A DNA stretch of 61,782 bases. It comes from Nitrospirota bacterium. Its GTDB lineage: Bacteria; Nitrospirota; Thermodesulfovibrionia; Thermodesulfovibrionales; JdFR-88. Each line of letters opens with the position of its first letter. Position 1 is the stretch's first letter. Where the stretch lies: assembly GCA_021812785.1 (NCBI GenBank), contig JAKAMR010000002.1:1-61782 (forward strand), read 5' to 3'. The notes under the pieces were generated by a model. The model was not told the DNA's origin. It saw only the letters and a list, made by a program, of their open reading frames with translations, and did no database searches. Of the stretch, positions 1 to 8,008 are shown piece after piece. A program made the translations under genes and the position numbers.

Positions 1-107
1 GGGAGTTTTTTGCGATGTATAACCCGATGAACAATAAGGGCACGTACCAATTCAGACCGGTTTCATTTCCATAAATGGATCTGAAATCCCTCAAAGGAGA
101 GAAAATC

Positions 108-1364
108 ATGAAACCAGGAAAGTCCAGAGTTATAGATCTTATGTCCCTGATAATAGGGGCCGGGCTCCTTTTGGCCAGTTGCGGTGGAGGGGGCGGCAGC
201 TCTCCGGCAGCCGGCGCGGCAAACCCTTCAGGGGGAAGCTCCAGCGGCGCATCGCAGACAGCGGCAGTGGGGCTATTCATGACGGATGACGCATCCGGTT
301 TTGGGCAGGTGTCGGCGATAATCAACTCGGTGACCCTCCTGAATTCCGGAAGCGGGCAATCGTGCACAGTCCTTTCAAGCCCGGTCCACATCGACCTTGC
401 AAACCTGTCTGATGTCATGGAGCTTGTAAAAACGTCAAATTGCCCGGCTGGTTCTTTTGACACTGTCAGGATCGCCTTCAGCAATGCGGCCGGACTCACA
501 GATTCAGGCGGGACAAGCAGTACCTGTGCATTTACGTCCTTCAGCTCCGGCCAGCCTTCTCCGGACACAATGTCCTGCAGCGGAAATAACTGCACCATGG
601 ATCTAAATACCCAGGCAAACATCCTTGCCAGCCAGAACAACCGCGTTGGAGTGGATTTCGACCTCAAGGACTTCACTGTTACCGGGTTCGGCACCAGGGT
701 CTGTTCCGTGACGGTGCGGGTAAACCCGCTCAGCGGACCGCAGATGGACGCGATGGGGTTTCACCCTGGCATAACCGGGATGATCGCAGGCGCCACAGGC
801 AGCACTGTAACCATAAACACCGGCGCGAGGTCCTTCATTATAAACGCCTCTTCTATGGGACAATCGGATTTCCAGGGATTCATGCAGACGGCCCAAACAA
901 AGGGCTTCCCCGCCATTGCCGATTGCACGAACTTCGACTTTAATGCCGGCACATGCCAGGCCGGCAAGGTATTGGCAGTGGCCACCGGCATGGTTTCCAA
1001 TCTGGACACATCCAATCATACTTTCGTGCTTACGCTCAATGACGGGACTCACCTGGATGTGGGTTTCCCTAACGCCAACGTAAAAGGCATGCCGGAAGAC
1101 GGCCAGCTTGCCGTTGTTGATCTCATGGATATGAATACTTCCTCCGGCACGCCAAGTGATGCCTCCCAGATCGACAACGTCCCGTCCGGAATGGGCTCAA
1201 AGGGACTGCCCGGTTTCAATTCACCGATGGCGAGTGGAGGCTCGGGGTCTTCCGGCAGCGGCGGCTCAAGCATGCCCAGTAGTGGCGGTACCGGGTTACC
1301 CGGCGGCGGCAGCTCGGGGCCTTCAAGCGGCGGCTCAGGGTCTTCCGGCAGCGGCAGGATGTAA
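108..1364 (+). CDS. DUF4382-domain lipoprotein (paralogue 1)
   Basis: Predicted exported lipoprotein of unknown function. The start at 108 is chosen because AAAGGAGAG lies just upstream and a typical signal peptide follows; an upstream ATG at 75 has no such site. The hydrophobic segment ends in a lipobox (LLASC) followed by a glycine run, so the mature protein should be lipid-anchored. Next comes a DUF4382-type domain (motifs GLFMTDDAS, LSDVMELVKT, FDTVRIAFSN) with several conserved cysteines, then a second beta-rich part, then a C-terminal tail of about 60 residues made almost only of Gly, Ser and Pro. Its paralogue lies at 8009-9115 and shares long stretches such as SCSGNNCTM. A surface or periplasmic carbohydrate- or matrix-binding role would fit DUF4382, but this is inference. 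Confidence 0.85.
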   Translation: MKPGKSRVIDLMSLIIGAGLLLASCGGGGGSSPAAGAANPSGGSSSGASQTAAVGLFMTDDASGFGQVSAIINSVTLLNSGSGQSCTVLSSPVHIDLANLSDVMELVKTSNCPAGSFDTVRIAFSNAAGLTDSGGTSSTCAFTSFSSGQPSPDTMSCSGNNCTMDLNTQANILASQNNRVGVDFDLKDFTVTGFGTRVCSVTVRVNPLSGPQMDAMGFHPGITGMIAGATGSTVTINTGARSFIINASSMGQSDFQGFMQTAQTKGFPAIADCTNFDFNAGTCQAGKVLAVATGMVSNLDTSNHTFVLTLNDGTHLDVGFPNANVKGMPEDGQLAVVDLMDMNTSSGTPSDASQIDNVPSGMGSKGLPGFNSPMASGGSGSSGSGGSSMPSSGGTGLPGGGSSGPSSGGSGSSGSGRM

Positions 1365-1413
1365 AAAAAACGGGGCCTGCATCCGTTTTGCCGGTGGCAG
1401 GCCCCGTTTTTTT
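1363..1413. terminator. Bidirectional intrinsic terminator
   Basis: A strong GC-rich inverted repeat (ACGGGGCCTGC paired with GCAGGCCCCGT) is flanked by A8 on the left and T7 on the right. It can terminate both the DUF4382 gene and the convergent aminotransferase gene. Confidence 0.85.
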
Positions 1414-1438
1414 AAAGGCAGCAGGTGCTTAGCCTGCT

Positions 1439-2632
1439 TTATCCGGCCTGTTTTCCCATCATCTCTTTTAATACCCCGCCAAGCCTCTTTATCCCCGTCC
1501 TGATGGTTTCTTCATCAACGCAGGAGTAGTTAAGCCGGAAAGTGTTCACGCCATGCCTGTTCACATAAAAAGGGTCTCCGGGCACAAAGGCCACCTTGCG
1601 TGCTACCGCCCGTTTGAAGACGTCCATTGCCGGCAGGCCTTCAGGCAGGGTTATCCAGAGGAACATTCCGCCTTCCGGCCTGGTAAACCGCGCCTCTATG
1701 GGAAAGTGCTCCTCGATGGCCTCTATCATGACATCCCTCTGTTTGCCGTATGAGGCCTTGATCTTCTCAATGTGCCTGTCGATATCGTTGTCCTCAAGGT
1801 ATTTCAGGATCACCCTCTGGCCAAAGTAGTTCGTATGGAGGTCCGATGCCTGTTTTGCTATAACCAGCTTTTCCATGATCTCGTCCCCGGCAACAAGCCA
1901 TCCGATGCGGAAGGAAGGGGCCACTATCTTGGAGAATGAGCCCAGAAGCACGGTATTTTCCGGAATGAACCAGTAGAAGGAGGATTTGCCTGAGCCGCGG
2001 AACCGCAGTTCCCCGTAGGGATCGTCCTCGATAAGAAGGGTGTCTCTTTTTCCGAAGAGGGCGGAAACGCTCCTCCTGTTTTCCTCGGAGTAGCTTATTC
2101 CGGAGGGGTTCTGGAAATCAGGCACCGCATAAAACAATTTCACCGGATGCTCACGAAGCGCCTGCTCCAGCCGCACCGTGTCTATGCCGTCCGTATCCAC
2201 CGGAACTGGATGGAAGCGGGTTTTATAGACGGAAAAAGCCTGTATGGCCCCAAGGTATCCGGGCTCCTCCATTACGACATGGTCTCCCTCGTTAAGAAAC
2301 GTCTTGCCGAGCAGGTCGAGCCCCTGCTGCGATCCGGATGTGATCAGTATGTTGTCCGGATGAACATCTATCCCCTTTTGGGTCTTGTATCTTCCTGCGA
2401 TCCATTCCCGCAGCCCTGGATAACCCTCCGAAACGCTGTACTGCAATATGTCCTTGCCGCATTCGGCAAAGAGACGGCTGGCAGCATCATTCAACTCCTT
2501 AACCGGGAAAAGGTCACGGTTCGGCATACCCCCGGCAAAGGAGATGATGGATTCATCCACCGTCAGCTTAAGGATGTCCCGGATGAACGACCTAGGAACG
2601 TCCGATATCCTGTCTGAAAAAATGTTGCCCAT
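1439..2632 (-). CDS. PLP-dependent aminotransferase, LysN / MocR-like class I
   Basis: Fold-type I aminotransferase of the subgroup that includes 2-aminoadipate transaminase LysN and the catalytic domain of MocR regulators. There is no N-terminal winged helix, so it is a stand-alone enzyme. Visible landmarks are the PLP phosphate region (TSGSQQGLD), the NPSG motif (DFQNPSGISY), the aspartate that holds the pyridine nitrogen (IEDDPYGEL) and the Schiff-base lysine in SFSKIVAPSFRIGW. Its length of 397 residues is normal. The substrate cannot be read from the sequence; amino-adipate, branched-chain or aromatic amino acids are all used by relatives. It is monocistronic and ends at the shared terminator. 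Confidence 0.88.
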   Translation of the reverse strand: MGNIFSDRISDVPRSFIRDILKLTVDESIISFAGGMPNRDLFPVKELNDAASRLFAECGKDILQYSVSEGYPGLREWIAGRYKTQKGIDVHPDNILITSGSQQGLDLLGKTFLNEGDHVVMEEPGYLGAIQAFSVYKTRFHPVPVDTDGIDTVRLEQALREHPVKLFYAVPDFQNPSGISYSEENRRSVSALFGKRDTLLIEDDPYGELRFRGSGKSSFYWFIPENTVLLGSFSKIVAPSFRIGWLVAGDEIMEKLVIAKQASDLHTNYFGQRVILKYLEDNDIDRHIEKIKASYGKQRDVMIEAIEEHFPIEARFTRPEGGMFLWITLPEGLPAMDVFKRAVARKVAFVPGDPFYVNRHGVNTFRLNYSCVDEETIRTGIKRLGGVLKEMMGKQAG

Positions 2633-2752
2633 GCCTGCCTTCCTGAATTACGGTGTTTTATTTTACCGTAAAAAATGAAAAATGAGCCATAAGACTTTCT
2701 CATTCAAAGGACAGTTTTCCGCCATTTCCCCGATGATCAAACCGGAAGAAAT

Positions 2753-2788
2753 TGACATTTCAAGTCAATTTCTTGGCGTTTTTTGTCT
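2753..2788 (+). promoter_or_regulatory. Pair of TGAC-N7-GTCA enhancer-like palindromes
   Basis: Site 1 is TGAC-N7-GTCA at 2753-2767. Site 2 is the degenerate TGGC-N7-GTCT at 2774-2788. Their centres are 21 bp apart, two helical turns, and site 2 is centred about 59 bp upstream of the -24 GG of the sigma-54-like promoter at 2839. The same pair at nearly the same spacing precedes the promoter at 14349, which argues for a common enhancer-binding protein. Confidence 0.65.
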
Positions 2789-2838
2789 CACTTGGGAATC
2801 AGCAATTGTAATTTTCAAATAAAATCACGCTTTTATTC

Positions 2839-2854
2839 TGGCATAAATTATGCG
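2839..2854 (+). promoter_or_regulatory. Sigma-54-type -24/-12 promoter
   Basis: TGGCAT-N5-ATGC matches the RpoN consensus TGGCAC-N5-TTGC at the invariant GG and GC with correct 12-bp spacing. The core is nearly identical to the site at 14349. It would drive the small CxxC protein and, after about 110 bp, the transglycosylase-like gene. Confidence 0.65.
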
Positions 2855-2896
2855 TGGAAAGGGATAGGAGAAGCCGCCTTGAGGAGGTACAGCCAG

Positions 2897-3085
2897 ATGA
2901 AAGACAAGGAATCAGAGCGTCTTTGGGATGATTTCAGACAGTCGGACGTCAAAAAAACCGGGTGCAGACTCTGTGAAAACCAAGGGTGTCCCGAATTCCT
3001 CGAAATGGAGGACTGCATTACCAGCAAACTTGACATAGAGCGTATCAACTATTGCCCTCGCTGCGGACGCAAGCTGAAAAATTGA
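2897..3085 (+). CDS. Small CxxC zinc-ribbon-like protein
   Basis: A 62-residue soluble protein of unknown function. The start at 2897 is chosen because GAGGAGGT sits 8 nt upstream; the longer reading from 2783 would begin inside the promoter region and is rejected. Cysteines are arranged as CRLC, then single Cys at GCPEF and DC, ending with CPRCGRK, which looks like one or two zinc-binding knuckles. It is the first gene after a sigma-54-type promoter and precedes the transglycosylase-like gene in the same direction, so the two may be co-transcribed. No family is recognised with confidence. Confidence 0.6.
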   Translation: MKDKESERLWDDFRQSDVKKTGCRLCENQGCPEFLEMEDCITSKLDIERINYCPRCGRKLKN

Positions 3086-3194
3086 TGCACGCCACGGATG
3101 ACGCCTGTACATTTGGCCTTAAAGCCTGCTCCGGGATTCTTTTGTCCAGGGTCCTTTTGTTCCGGGTTCCGGGGGGGGCGCCGGCAGGTAAAGG

Positions 3195-4286
3195 ATGAGG
3201 GATGCGGACATGAAAAAGGTCTTGGCCATTTTCGCCGTTTTATCGTTCGCCTCCTACGGGGTTTTTGCCTCCGGTTGCCGGGCGGAAGGACACGGGATCT
3301 TTGCTGAAATCAGCAAGGCAAAAGCAATCCTTAAAACCCGGACCCCCGGATATGAAATTTGCGGCGGCCGGATATGCAATGCGGATATCCTTCTGGCCGT
3401 GCGCGATCCGAACGGACAAATCGAAACGGTAAAGATCGATCACACAGGCCAGGTTTTGGGAAATGACAGGATTCAATTCGACGATCTGGACCGGGGAATG
3501 GGCGCGACTTTCAGCATAAAAGGAAAAGGCTATGCCATCCTGGCCATGAAAAGAGCTGTCCGGGGCAGGGACGGCCAGATCGAAGATGAAATTTATGTCC
3601 CGTACTCAAAAGAAATGGATACGCCTGGAATGAGGAGACGGGGCCTGGCTTATCTGCGTTTAGTTGTCGCCCGGGCGAGGAAGAAACTGAAAGCACTAAA
3701 AGTAAGGTCCAGGGTCTATCCAGGCAAACTGGTTGCGGATACCGTTCCCTCCGATGTGCCGGTCACTATCGCGATCATCGAGCATATCGACCCCGACGAT
3801 TTCAGCGCTTACCAGAAAGCCAGAAAACCCATTACGCCACTTATCGACAAAGTCCTTGTTACCCTGGCCCTGAACGGGGACCGGGCCTACCGGTTTTGCG
3901 GCTCAAGGGCGGGCGCGCTCGGTCTTTTCCAGTTTACGCGGCCTACCTATAACCTGGTATGCAGGCAGTATTCAGGGGCGTCGCTCTGCCCGCGTTTCGC
4001 ATGGGGGGCGGAAGACCACGTGAATGCGGCCATGGCCTCATTTCTGCTTTTTGATTCCGACCTTAAAAAGCTCGATAAGCGCAGGCTGAACTATTTCCGC
4101 AGGAGACCTGAATTAAAAAGGCTGTTCATCGCGGCCTCGTATAACGAGGGACCGAAAAGGGCCGCGCATAACCGGATCCTGGACGAGACGAAAAATTATA
4201 TTCAAAAATTCAGGGCGGTCTGGAACAATTTTTTCCGTTCCGCGAAAAAAAAGAAGAGGAAAAAGGCAAAAAAACATTTTGCGTAA
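3195..4286 (+). CDS. Exported lytic-transglycosylase-like protein
   Basis: Probable periplasmic murein-acting protein with a lysozyme/SLT-like fold. An N-terminal hydrophobic signal (KKVLAIFAVLSFASYGVFAS) is followed by about 150 residues of unassigned sequence. A C-terminal region (about 195-345) resembles SLT domains: IIEHID could hold the catalytic glutamate, SRAGALGLFQFT corresponds to the SLT AGAxGLMQ motif, and AASYNEG to AAYNAG. The tail is extremely lysine-rich (KKKKRKKAKK). The start may be 3195 or 3210; both have weak purine-rich upstream sequence. It lies 110 bp behind the small CxxC protein and likely belongs to the sigma-54-type transcription unit. Enzyme activity is inferred from motifs only. 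Confidence 0.7.
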   Translation: MRDADMKKVLAIFAVLSFASYGVFASGCRAEGHGIFAEISKAKAILKTRTPGYEICGGRICNADILLAVRDPNGQIETVKIDHTGQVLGNDRIQFDDLDRGMGATFSIKGKGYAILAMKRAVRGRDGQIEDEIYVPYSKEMDTPGMRRRGLAYLRLVVARARKKLKALKVRSRVYPGKLVADTVPSDVPVTIAIIEHIDPDDFSAYQKARKPITPLIDKVLVTLALNGDRAYRFCGSRAGALGLFQFTRPTYNLVCRQYSGASLCPRFAWGAEDHVNAAMASFLLFDSDLKKLDKRRLNYFRRRPELKRLFIAASYNEGPKRAAHNRILDETKNYIQKFRAVWNNFFRSAKKKKRKKAKKHFA

Positions 4287-4492
4287 AATTCTTTTCGATT
4301 TGACCCGTTTGCCAGCCGCACAAGGGAATAACGCAGATTAATGCATCTTTCCCCTCATTATTTTTTCTGCACTTCATACGATTTTAAGTTTTGCTCCTTG
4401 CGTGACGGGCAAACCGGCCCTAAAATTAGATCAGGGATGATCGGCGGATCCGTTTCTCAAAAAAAACGCAAACTGTTTTCCGGAGGGCAATT

Positions 4493-5017
4493 ATGAAAAA
4501 AAAAGGATTACAGACGGTGGTTTTTCCTGTCGCGATCATGTTCCTGCTTTCGGCTCTGGCCGGAACGGCCTTTGCTGTTCAATTTTCAACCACGCTTTCA
4601 GGAAGAAATGAGGCGCCACCGGTAAAGACCAGGGCCACCGGAGAGGCCGTCTTCAAGTTCATCACGGACCATGGAGAAATCGGCCTTGACTACACGCTCC
4701 AAGTGAAAGACATCAAGGATGTGACCGCCGCCCATATTCATTTGGGCAAACCCGGTAAAAGCGGGCCTGTAGTCGTAGTGCTCTTTAGCGGGCCGGAGAA
4801 AAAAGGCGCGTTTACCGGCGAATTGGCTCACGGCAGGATCAGCAATAAAGACCTGGTGGGTCCGCTTGAGGGCAAAACATTGGGCGACCTTATGCACGAG
4901 ATCATAGAAGGCAACGCCTATGTGAACGTCCACACGACGGCACACCCCGGGGGAGAGATACGCGGACTGCTGAAATGCCCTGCGGCAATCTGCCCCAGCC
5001 CATTCTTCAGGAAGTGA
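4493..5017 (+). CDS. CHRD-domain secreted protein
   Basis: A 174-residue exported protein with a clear signal peptide (cleavage likely after GTAFA) and a single CHRD domain, the beta-rich domain first described in chordin and common in bacterial secreted proteins. Family motifs are visible: LSGRNEAPPV at the start, AHIHLGKPGKSGPVVV in the middle and AYVNVHTTAHPGGEIRG at the end. CCGGAGGGC lies at good distance before the ATG. Two cysteines near the C-terminus could form a disulfide. The function of bacterial CHRD proteins is not settled; no metal or catalytic site is evident. It is monocistronic. Confidence 0.88.
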   Translation: MKKKGLQTVVFPVAIMFLLSALAGTAFAVQFSTTLSGRNEAPPVKTRATGEAVFKFITDHGEIGLDYTLQVKDIKDVTAAHIHLGKPGKSGPVVVVLFSGPEKKGAFTGELAHGRISNKDLVGPLEGKTLGDLMHEIIEGNAYVNVHTTAHPGGEIRGLLKCPAAICPSPFFRK

Positions 5018-5071
5018 GATCCGGGCTTGAGCAATTTAAAAAGATTCTGACATTTACCGGTTGAACCGGCA

Positions 5072-5108
5072 CTATTGAAATGGGGGCCCCGGGCTCCCAT
5101 TTCAATAG
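5072..5108. terminator. Perfect 13-bp hairpin between convergent genes
   Basis: CTATTGAAATGGG pairs perfectly with CCCATTTCAATAG around an 11-nt GC-rich loop. It lies between the convergent CHRD gene and a histidine kinase gene, as expected for a shared terminator, but no T-run follows on either strand, so factor-dependent termination or RNA protection is equally possible. Confidence 0.5.
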
Positions 5109-5137
5109 ACAAAATCGGTCTCCAGACTTTTCGCATA

Positions 5138-6562
5138 TCACGGAAGGCCGGTCCTGAACCTGATGTGGAATTCCGCTCCCCTGCCGGCTGCCATCCGGAC
5201 CTCTCCGCCAAGCTGTTTTGTGGCAAGGTTGTTAACCAGCTTCAAACCGAGGGTTTTGATGTTTTTAAAATCGGTAAACTGTAATCCGGGGCCGTCATCG
5301 CCGTAAACAAGCTCCATAAGGTCCTCACCTGTCCGGCGGAAGGATATCCGTATCTCTCCGCTTCTTCCCCCGGTAAATGCATACTTCAGGGAATTGGACA
5401 TGAGCTCATTAATGATGAGGCCGCAGGGCATTATTACGTCTATCGGCAAGGGTATGTTGTCCGCTTCCAGTTTCAGGCTGATATTGCCGCCGCCCCGGGC
5501 ATTGCTTTCGAGGAGTGCCCTGGCCAAGTCTGTCATATATTCCTTCATATTCACGCTGGAGAGGTCGCTGGACTTATAGAGTTTCTCATGGACGAGAGCC
5601 ATCGCCATAATACGGTTTTCCGTGTCCCGGAACATCTGAAGGACCCGCTCATCGGAAACGGAGGCGGACTGGAGGCCGATAAGGCTTGAGATCACCTGCA
5701 TATTGTTTTTTGTCCTGTGGTACAACTCCCGCAGCAGGATCTCCTTCTGCTCAATTATCTGTTCCAGCCGGTCCCGGTATTTTTTTAATTCTTCGGTCCT
5801 TTCCTCCACGGTGGCCTCCAGACGCTCGTGGTGCAGCCTAAGTTCGACTTCCGCCTTCTGCCTGGCCTCGATCTCCGCGTACAAGGCGCGGTTAAGCTCC
5901 TCCACTTTCTGCTTTTCTTCTTTCAGGTTCCCGATCACGTTCCTGTTTTCAAGCCGCAGGAGAAGAGTCGTCAGGTACGTCCGGTAGTTTTGCAGGGCAA
6001 CCCACCAGAGGCCGGCCAGGAAAAGAGCTACCATAATGCCCATGGCAAGGTGAAATTCGTCAGGAATGAGAAAAAACCTTACTACAAGCGGTACCAAAGC
6101 AGGAACGCCGAAGGCCGGATATCCGCCTTTTAATTGGGAGAATGTGGCGGCCGCCCCGGCCGCCATGCCGCCGAGAACAAACGCGATGAACACCTGGTAA
6201 GCCATTGAACTGCCTGGAAACAAAAAAAATGCGCTGCTGCCCCACACGAGCCCTGAAAGGAACAACCCCACCAGAATGCGTCTTGCCCATAGCGCCGCAG
6301 ATTCAGGCGTTATTCTTATTTTTCCATTACCGATCAGAATAACGAGCCTGGAGACGATCAGCAACATCATGGCGGTAAACCACACGATCACATTTGTCCG
6401 GGGGACCGCGTCCCTCAGTACGAAACATACGATCACCGAATTCAGGAAGCTCATTATCAGCCCAACCGGAAGGAGGTCGTACATCCGCCCGACCTGCCCG
6501 GCAAGGATCTCAGCCGGGCCAGCGGCGCTGTCTTCGGCACGAAGTATTTCTTTATTCTTCAC
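5138..6562 (-). CDS. Membrane sensor histidine kinase, HisKA_2 family
   Basis: Inner-membrane sensor kinase. Residues 30-190 form about six hydrophobic segments, followed by a coiled coil (about 205-275), a HisKA_2 dimerisation domain with the phospho-acceptor histidine in LYHRTKNNMQ (His282), and a HATPase domain with the N-box (INELMSNSLKYAF) and G-box (DDGPGL). GTG start with AAGGAG 5 nt upstream. The kinase half is closely similar to the one encoded at 12658-14115, while the membrane halves differ, so the two share a catalytic origin but probably sense different inputs. HisKA_2 kinases commonly signal to receiver-only or unusual output proteins; the nearest receiver here is the PilZ-REC protein at 11591. 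Confidence 0.9.
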   Translation of the reverse strand: MKNKEILRAEDSAAGPAEILAGQVGRMYDLLPVGLIMSFLNSVIVCFVLRDAVPRTNVIVWFTAMMLLIVSRLVILIGNGKIRITPESAALWARRILVGLFLSGLVWGSSAFFLFPGSSMAYQVFIAFVLGGMAAGAAATFSQLKGGYPAFGVPALVPLVVRFFLIPDEFHLAMGIMVALFLAGLWWVALQNYRTYLTTLLLRLENRNVIGNLKEEKQKVEELNRALYAEIEARQKAEVELRLHHERLEATVEERTEELKKYRDRLEQIIEQKEILLRELYHRTKNNMQVISSLIGLQSASVSDERVLQMFRDTENRIMAMALVHEKLYKSSDLSSVNMKEYMTDLARALLESNARGGGNISLKLEADNIPLPIDVIMPCGLIINELMSNSLKYAFTGGRSGEIRISFRRTGEDLMELVYGDDGPGLQFTDFKNIKTLGLKLVNNLATKQLGGEVRMAAGRGAEFHIRFRTGLP

Positions 6563-7108
6563 AACTGCTCCTTGTTAGGAAAAAGCAAACGCATTCAGAA
6601 ATTATTTTTTTCAGGGGGCACTTAAATTATCTCAGAATGAAATCCGTATTCAACCGGAACATATTTGGTTCCCCTTTGAGCTTTCTCAGCTCTCGTATAC
6701 CCATCGTAATAATGTCCCTTCCCGGCATGATCCACTCCTTTAAAAGAGGAAAACATAACCCGTCTATAGGACCGGGACTTCGATTTTCTCTGGATTCTTT
6801 TCACGGGACAAAAACGGCACCAGACGCATCCATGTCATAATAGGAATTAAGAGGGTTATCACTGGAACGAGCGGCGCCTTGTTAAAGAGCGATTATGATC
6901 AAACAGGATGGATTAACGGGAGTTTGCTTTGGATAAGATGAATTCCGGAAAACGGGCATCATTAGTAAAAGACCAAAGAAAGCAGTAAAAAATTTATTTT
7001 TTTGTTGAATTAATGGGAGCCGGGCCCAATCGCCCGAACATCGGACGAAAAGGGCCTGGCTAATCTCTCAATCAGAACGCCCAACGTTTCAGTCGGAAGC
7101 TGCCTGCA
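6563..7108. other. 546-bp intergenic stretch
   Basis: Between two minus-strand genes. Apart from the 33-codon reading frame at 6627-6728, listed separately, I see only AT-rich sequence without an obvious gene, RNA or repeat. The right end contains GC-rich short inverted pieces (around 7020-7060) that could terminate transcription after the SYLF gene. Confidence 0.4.
6627..6728 (-). CDS. 33-residue ORF with ideal ribosome-binding site
   Basis: A short minus-strand frame beginning MPGRDIITMGIRELRKLKG. Its only strong support is AAAGGAG placed exactly 6 nt before the ATG. The phrase ITMGIRELRKLK is reminiscent of the N-terminus of some transposases, so it may be the degenerate beginning of a lost insertion sequence rather than a functional small gene. 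It lies just upstream of a histidine kinase gene in the same direction. Evidence is thin. Confidence 0.25.
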   Translation of the reverse strand: MPGRDIITMGIRELRKLKGEPNMFRLNTDFILR

Positions 7109-7672
7109 TTACTCGGAATCAGGATGTATCCTTGTGAATTTGGTGCCCTTGATGGACACGCCGCCCATCAACCCCTCCTGGCCGAATATGAAGCCGGCGA
7201 TGGGGTGCTGGCTCCGAAGCGTCTCAACAGTGGCCTCCGCCCCCGCGTTTATAAGGGTTATCTCCGCATCCACCCCGGCCTCCCAGTTTTCGCTGCGCTC
7301 GAATTTTTTAAGCACGTCATCCGTCATGAACAGTATGACCATGTCATACTTCTGCGCCCCCAGCTGCCATCCCACGGAACCTCCGGCAACGCTGTAGTAG
7401 CCCACTGTCCTGCCGCCCACCATAAGCGCACCCTGGCCGTACTTTCCCCCGAACACAAAAGCGGCCTTTACAATGCCCGGCATCACGAGCACTCCCTTTG
7501 CGCCCTTCAGATATGCCGTGCCTCCCTTGATCTTCTGCTTGAAACGGACCATCGCCGCCCTGACGCTTGCGTCTATCTCCCCTTTGCTCTTTGCATATGA
7601 CGCGGTGGAAAACAGGGAAAATACGCAGATGAAACATAAGCAAACCGATAAAAGCCTGGCGCGTTCACGCAT
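7109..7672 (-). CDS. SYLF (Ysc84-type) domain exported protein
   Basis: An exported protein of about 187 residues made of a signal peptide (cleavage likely after ASYA) and one SYLF domain, the lipid-binding domain of eukaryotic Ysc84 that is also widespread in bacterial periplasmic proteins. Typical motifs are AKGVLVMPGIVKAAFVFGG, SVGWQLGAQKYDMVILFM and EITLINAG. The start at 7672 is chosen for the purine-rich AAAGGGG shortly upstream and the compact signal peptide; the frame remains open upstream to 7708. The bacterial role is not established; membrane or phospholipid association is inferred from the family. Single gene with divergent neighbour. Confidence 0.82.
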   Translation of the reverse strand: MRERARLLSVCLCFICVFSLFSTASYAKSKGEIDASVRAAMVRFKQKIKGGTAYLKGAKGVLVMPGIVKAAFVFGGKYGQGALMVGGRTVGYYSVAGGSVGWQLGAQKYDMVILFMTDDVLKKFERSENWEAGVDAEITLINAGAEATVETLRSQHPIAGFIFGQEGLMGGVSIKGTKFTRIHPDSE

Positions 7673-7865
7673 TTTTGTCCCCTTTCTTTTCCTCATCGTT
7701 CCCCTCATCGTTCAAATGTATATTTTCAGCTTTTTTATTCCTGCATTTTCATCCCGCAACGGAAAACAACACAAAATCCAGACTTTTGAAACAAGTATAT
7801 ACGATTTTGAGGTTCATTTGACAAGCAATTTGACTATGCGGCCGTTTCAAAATAGAATTTGTTTG

Positions 7866-7934
7866 AGGGCCGGTGACAAGTATCTTTGAGGAGCGCTGAC
7901 GGGCATCTTTGAAGGCCAGTGACGGGCATCACTG
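7866..7934. repeat. Three tandem 23-bp repeats in a promoter region
   Basis: Three imperfect copies with period 23 bp, each holding a TGAC core at 7874, 7897 and 7920, followed by a RGTATC/GGCATC block. They lie between the divergent SYLF gene and the second DUF4382 gene, 75-143 bp upstream of the DUF4382 start. About two helical turns per unit would suit cooperative binding of a regulator to one DNA face. Confidence 0.6.
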
Positions 7935-8008
7935 ATTAGATGTTTATTCGCCGCTACAATCTTAAAATCGCCGGTTTTAACCATCTTGTCACAGGGGAGA
8001 GAGAGACA

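Noticed and set aside
603..1052. Long minus-strand frame inside the first DUF4382 gene
   Set aside because: Shadow frame with no ribosome site, domain or sensible composition.
4395..4445. GGGCAAACCGG stretch resembling the start of a GEMM cyclic-di-GMP riboswitch, before the CHRD gene
   Set aside because: The downstream GGGACGCAAAGCC-type half and tetraloop receptor are missing.
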